Source of the DNA: Pogonophryne albipinna | Taxonomy: Eukaryota; Chordata; Actinopteri; Perciformes; Artedidraconidae | Assembly: GCA_028583405.1 (NCBI GenBank) | Contig: CM053251.1 | Coordinates: forward strand, 1,572,094-1,636,093 | Length of the DNA stretch: 64,000 nucleotides | Direction of reading: 5' to 3' | Part shown: positions 60,847 to 64,000 of the stretch, piece after piece | Position numbering within the stretch: the first letter of the stretch is position 1 | Layout of the letters: every line of letters begins with the position of its first letter | Program-made: the position numbers and the translations under genes | Notes under the pieces: generated by a model | Database searches by the model: none | What the model was told of the DNA's origin: nothing | What the model saw: only the letters and a program-made list of their open reading frames with translations

Positions 60847-62726
60847 ACTTAGACATACTTTATTGTCATTTCAACAAGAGACAGACTGTACTATTAAAAC
60901 GAAATTTCGTTGTACTGGCTTACAGGAACAGGACAATATGAAAACTTGCTAAAATTGTACATATAAATAAATAATACTGATGTGGTGCTGATAAAATTAA
61001 AGATAAAGTGTGCGTTTAAAATATAAAGACTTACTATACATATGAATAAAATAGACATACTATAAAGAAAATATGTGCTCTTTACGCAGCGTAATGTAAT
61101 CTCTATGTTACTGGTCTACTTGCTGTTCAGCAGTCTGATGGCATGGGGGAAAAAGCTATTACAGAATCTGACTGTTCTGCTCTTAATGCTGAACCTCTTG
61201 CCGGAGGGCAGCAGGGAGAACAGAGCATGGTGAGGATGAGTGGGGTCTTTAAAAATGTTCTGGGCTTTTGTCAGGGAGCGTTTCTGAGCGCTGTCTCTGA
61301 TGGGAGGGAGAGAAACTCCGATGATCTTGTTTCCCCGACTCAGACTGCAAGGACTCTGGGTGTGATCCTAGATAACAACCTGTCCTTCACTGCAAACATC
61401 GCTGCTACAACCCGCTGCTGCAGATACACGCTTTACAACATCAGGAGGATGCGTCCCCAGCTGACCCAGAAAGCCACGCAGGTTCTGGTCCAGGCTCTCG
61501 TCATCTCACGCCTAGACTACTGCAACTCCCTCCTGGCTGGTCTACCTGCATGTGCCATCCGACCTCTGCAGCTCATCCAGAATGCAGCTGCTCGTCTGGT
61601 CTTCAACCTTCCTAAATGTTCCCACACCACTCCGCTCCTCCGCTCCCTCCACTGGCTTCCGGTAACTGCTAGAATCCACTTCAAGACAATGATACTTGCG
61701 TACCATGCTGCGAATGGATCTGGCCCTTCCTACATCCAGGACATGGTTAAACCGTACACCCCAGCACGTGCACTCCGCTCTGCATCAGCCAAACGACTCG
61801 CTGCACCCTCGCTGCCAAGGGGACCCAAGTTCCCATCAGCAAAAACACGTGGGTTTGCTATCCTGGCTCCAAGATGGTGGAATGAGCTCCCCATTGACAT
61901 CAGGACAGCAGATAGCTTACACACCTTCCGGCGCAGACTGAAAACTCATCTCTTTCGACTCCACTTCGAGCAATAGAACTATTAACAAAGCACTTATATA
62001 CTAATAAAGGACTGGCTTATCTAAAACCAGTTGAGTAGCACTTGAAATGTTTGGCTCTATGAAACCTGATGTACTTTTATGATTCTGTTTTCTTCAAGTT
62101 TGTATTTTGTTGGTCGAACGCACTTATTGTAAGTTGCTTTGGATAAAAGCGTCAGCTAAATGTAATGTAATGTAATGTAATCTTCTCTGCTGTCCTGACC
62201 ACTCTCTGCAGAGACTTCCAGTCTTTGGCGTTGCAGGCTTCCGACCAGATGGAGATGCCGCTGGTCAGCACGCTCTCTATGGTTCCTCTGTAGAACGTGG
62301 TGAGGATGGGAGGGGGGAGCTGTGCTCTTCTCAACCTGCGCAGGAAGTGTAGGCGCTGCTGTGCCTTCTTAAATAGTGATGTCGTGTGAGTGGACCAGGT
62401 CAGACTGCTTGTGATATGCACCCCCAGGAACTTGGTGCTGTCTGTAGTCTTCACTGCTGTGCCGTTGATGTGGAGTGGTGGGTGACAGTGCTTTTTGTTC
62501 CTGAAGTCGACAATGATCTCTTTTGTTTTATCGACATTCAGGATCAGGTTGTTGGTGTTACACCGGTCTGCCAGATGTGTCACCTCCTCCCTGTAGGCCT
62601 GTTCGTTGTTGTCCCTGATGAGTCCCACCACTGTCGTATCGTCCGCGTACTTTATGATGTGGTTGGTCCTGAACCTGGAGCAGCAGTCGTGGGTCATCAG
62701 GGTGAAAAGCAGTGGACTCAGAACTC
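60847..62726 (-). mobile_element. Rex1-like LINE, 5'-truncated and split by an L2 insertion
   Basis: The minus strand encodes a reverse-transcriptase part with the catalytic YADDT motif (62650-62636), KFLGVHITSSLTWSTHTTSL and LTTFYRGTIESVL, ending at LQRVVRTAEKI (about 62185). After the L2 insertion the frame resumes as IGVSLPPIRDSAQK, then HALFSLLPSGKRF and FFPHAIRLLNSK (61328-61140). The 3' UTR ends near GACTTAGACATACTTTATTG on this strand. Only the palm-to-C-terminus part is present. Its insertion splits the right terminal repeat of the surrounding MITE. Confidence 0.82.
61329..62180 (+). mobile_element. L2-like LINE 3' end inserted in the Rex1-like LINE
   Basis: The reverse-transcriptase C-terminus from SPTQTARTLGVILDNNLSF to HLFRLHFEQ (about 61330-61974) is uninterrupted and close to the copy at 8732-9636. 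The tail TTATTGTAAGTTGCTTTGG and about four TGTAA units follow. The 4-bp TCTT at 61325-61328 and 62181-62184 is the apparent target duplication. The 277-codon open frame starting at 61143 is a chimera: its first ~60 residues are antisense Rex1 sequence. Confidence 0.87.
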
Positions 62727-62737
62727 AGGAGGGTTAA

Positions 62738-62959
62738 ACAAGGAAAAGTGCCAAAAATGAGTCAGTAATAATGGTAAAGTAAGACTTGATAAAAACAATG
62801 AAACTTTAGAAATTCATGACGATTATTTAAATATTAAATTCCACTGCTTTTGTGGAATAAATGCTTTATTTGAACAGTTTCTTATTGTTATTACTGGCTC
62901 CTTTAATACTTGGATATGTTCACTTGCTTTTTTCTACCATGGCTGTGTATTTGTATGAT
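62738..62959. other. No recognised feature
   Basis: Short AT-rich spacer. Confidence 0.4.
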
Positions 62960-63145
62960 GTGGCTGTGGCTCAGTGGATAGTGTGCTGGACTTCCAATCA
63001 GGGGATAGCAGGTTTGAGTCCCACTGCAGTCAGCATGTCGTTGTGTCCCTGAGACTCTTCACCCCAAATTGCTCCTGTGGGGATTGTCCACAGTATTGAA
63101 TGTATGTAAGTCGCTTTGGATAAAAACGTCTAACAAATGTCATTT
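62960..63145 (+). mobile_element. tRNA-derived SINE with L2-type 3' tail (copy 2)
   Basis: The tRNA-like head has an A-box-like TGGCTCAGTGG and a B box (AGGTTTGAGTCCC). Then come the body CCCTGAGACTCTTCACCCC and the tail AAGTCGCTTTGGATAAAAAC. It matches the inverse copy at 25432-25625. Confidence 0.85.
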
Positions 63146-64000
63146 GATTTATATAATCGTGCGCTTACTTTTTATCATGTTAGTCTACTCTTTTTGCTTT
63201 TGCCTTTATCTGCAGTACACGTTGTTATAACGCGGTGAATGTACACACTGTGGGACGAATAAAGGATTTCAGATTCTGATTATGGATCAAATAGTTGTGT
63301 CTCCCTTAAACAAGACATTGTGAGTTTTATTGTTTACTTTTCACTGCGTGGGAGTGGGTTAAGGATATAATGTAGTTTGACTCATTTGTTTTTAAAAGCA
63401 GAAATAGGGGGCTGCTGTATCACAGTGTGCTAAAAAAACATTTCTGTCAGTTCTTAATTATTTGAGTTTTTAAGGCTTTCCTCTCACTTTTGGTTAGAAA
63501 TGGTGTTTCTGTATGAATGCAATCTTCTCTTTTTGTTAGCTTACTGGCTTCACAAACTAATGGTAATTGTAAATATACCGTTTTTTCACGTTCCATAAAT
63601 AGAAAAAGATGGATTTATATGCTTCGTTGTGTATACAATTTAAATGCATGACCTGCCAACTTGTCACATGTTTACATCAGAGCAGAGTGAATTCATGAAA
63701 TTGTATTCACAATATAGAAAATTAACATTTCCTTCCAATAAATTCGTACTATTCCACTTATCCAATTCAATTACTCTGTATAATAATGAATGCTGCATTG
63801 TACAAGCTACGATAAGCATATGTTAATGACAGATAAACAAAGTGGAATGTGCTGTTAACATACAAATGAAAACTTGTGGGTATCGTTAAATGTTTTTACG
63901 ATATACATTCAGTCTCATTTACTTAACATCCTGTGACCTGTGAGTCTGTTTCTATTAATGAGGTCAGTGTTAGGGTCGTTATCTCGCTCCAATAAACAAC
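63146..64000. other. No recognised feature
   Basis: AT-rich sequence to the window end, with no gene or repeat recognised. Confidence 0.5.

Larger units (their letters stand above)
59528..62737. mobile_element. piggyBac-like MITE, broken by two later insertions
   Basis: TTAA lies at 59528-59531 and 62734-62737. The left end CCATCCTGTTGTCTTCGGG and the inner sequence are the inverse of the complete copy at 29779-30432. The body resumes after a hAT insertion (59961-60656) and runs to GAAGACAATAG at 60846. The final AGGAGGG and TTAA occur only after a Rex1-like LINE (60847-62726). The segment at 59771-59940 contains the CA tract and the CTCTTATGTGCCCA block twice, an internal duplication. Confidence 0.82.

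Noticed and set aside
61143..61976. 277-residue open frame as a single gene
   Set aside because: It is a chimera of antisense Rex1-like sequence and the L2 reverse-transcriptase C-terminus. The join falls at the L2 insertion point (61328).
62941..63055. Stand-alone tRNA gene at the A/B-box-bearing stretch
   Set aside because: It has SINE body and tail sequences attached, lacks a clean cloverleaf acceptor stem, and matches the inverse copy at 25.4 kb.

Overview
The window looks like repeat-rich nuclear DNA from a teleost fish, probably a percomorph. The evidence is the repeat content: L2-, Rex1- and Rex3/RTE-like LINE 3' ends, tRNA-derived SINEs with an L2-type tail, many non-autonomous hAT-, piggyBac- and PIF/Harbinger-like elements with recognisable target-site duplications (TSDs), and very long (CA/TG)n microsatellites. 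I found no convincing host protein-coding gene. The open frames are microsatellite translations, LINE reverse-transcriptase remnants, or shadows of tRNA genes. The species cannot be named from the sequence alone.

The centre of interest is about 35.4-55.9 kb, an array of 39 copies of a minus-strand tRNA-Tyr(GTA) gene, each with a 15-nt intron directly after the anticodon loop. Genes mostly lie 462-572 bp apart. Three spacer classes (alpha ~570, beta ~511-514, gamma ~462-473 bp) alternate in higher-order repeats of about 2062, 1595, 1550 and 1082 bp. About 26 copies keep the exon consensus. Three share the same D-loop deletion plus an acceptor mismatch, so they mark a triplicated block. Others have B-box, T-stem or acceptor-stem defects. 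Gamma spacers carry a co-amplified LINE C-terminal remnant, and beta spacers carry a short relic of a tRNA 3' end.

The left part (0-7 kb) is a nest: a hAT-like element (445-6816) is split by a second hAT-like element (866-6552), which contains a large interleaved inverted repeat (1061-3356), two long microsatellites, a TTAA-flanked inverted-repeat element (4847-6000) and a TWA-flanked MITE (6152-6512). From 7 to 35 kb, dispersed elements lie in otherwise unrecognised DNA: L2 (8.7-9.6 kb), a hAT-like element with a 37-bp minisatellite (13.3-14.3 kb), paired CACACC-type inverted-repeat elements (14.3 and 19.9 kb), a Rex3-like LINE end (21.9 kb), small hAT MITEs (22.3, 23.5 kb), a SINE (25.4 kb), a piggyBac-like MITE (29.8 kb), a LINE split by a hAT (31.0-32.5 kb) and a 1.9-kb hAT-like element (32.7-34.6 kb).

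Right of the array (56-64 kb) are an inverted second copy of the minisatellite-bearing hAT, a foldback element containing another TWA MITE, a piggyBac-like MITE broken by both a hAT MITE and a Rex1-like LINE that is itself broken by an L2 LINE, and a SINE. No known genes work together here. The only likely functional products are tRNA-Tyr transcripts made by RNA polymerase III from internal A and B boxes.
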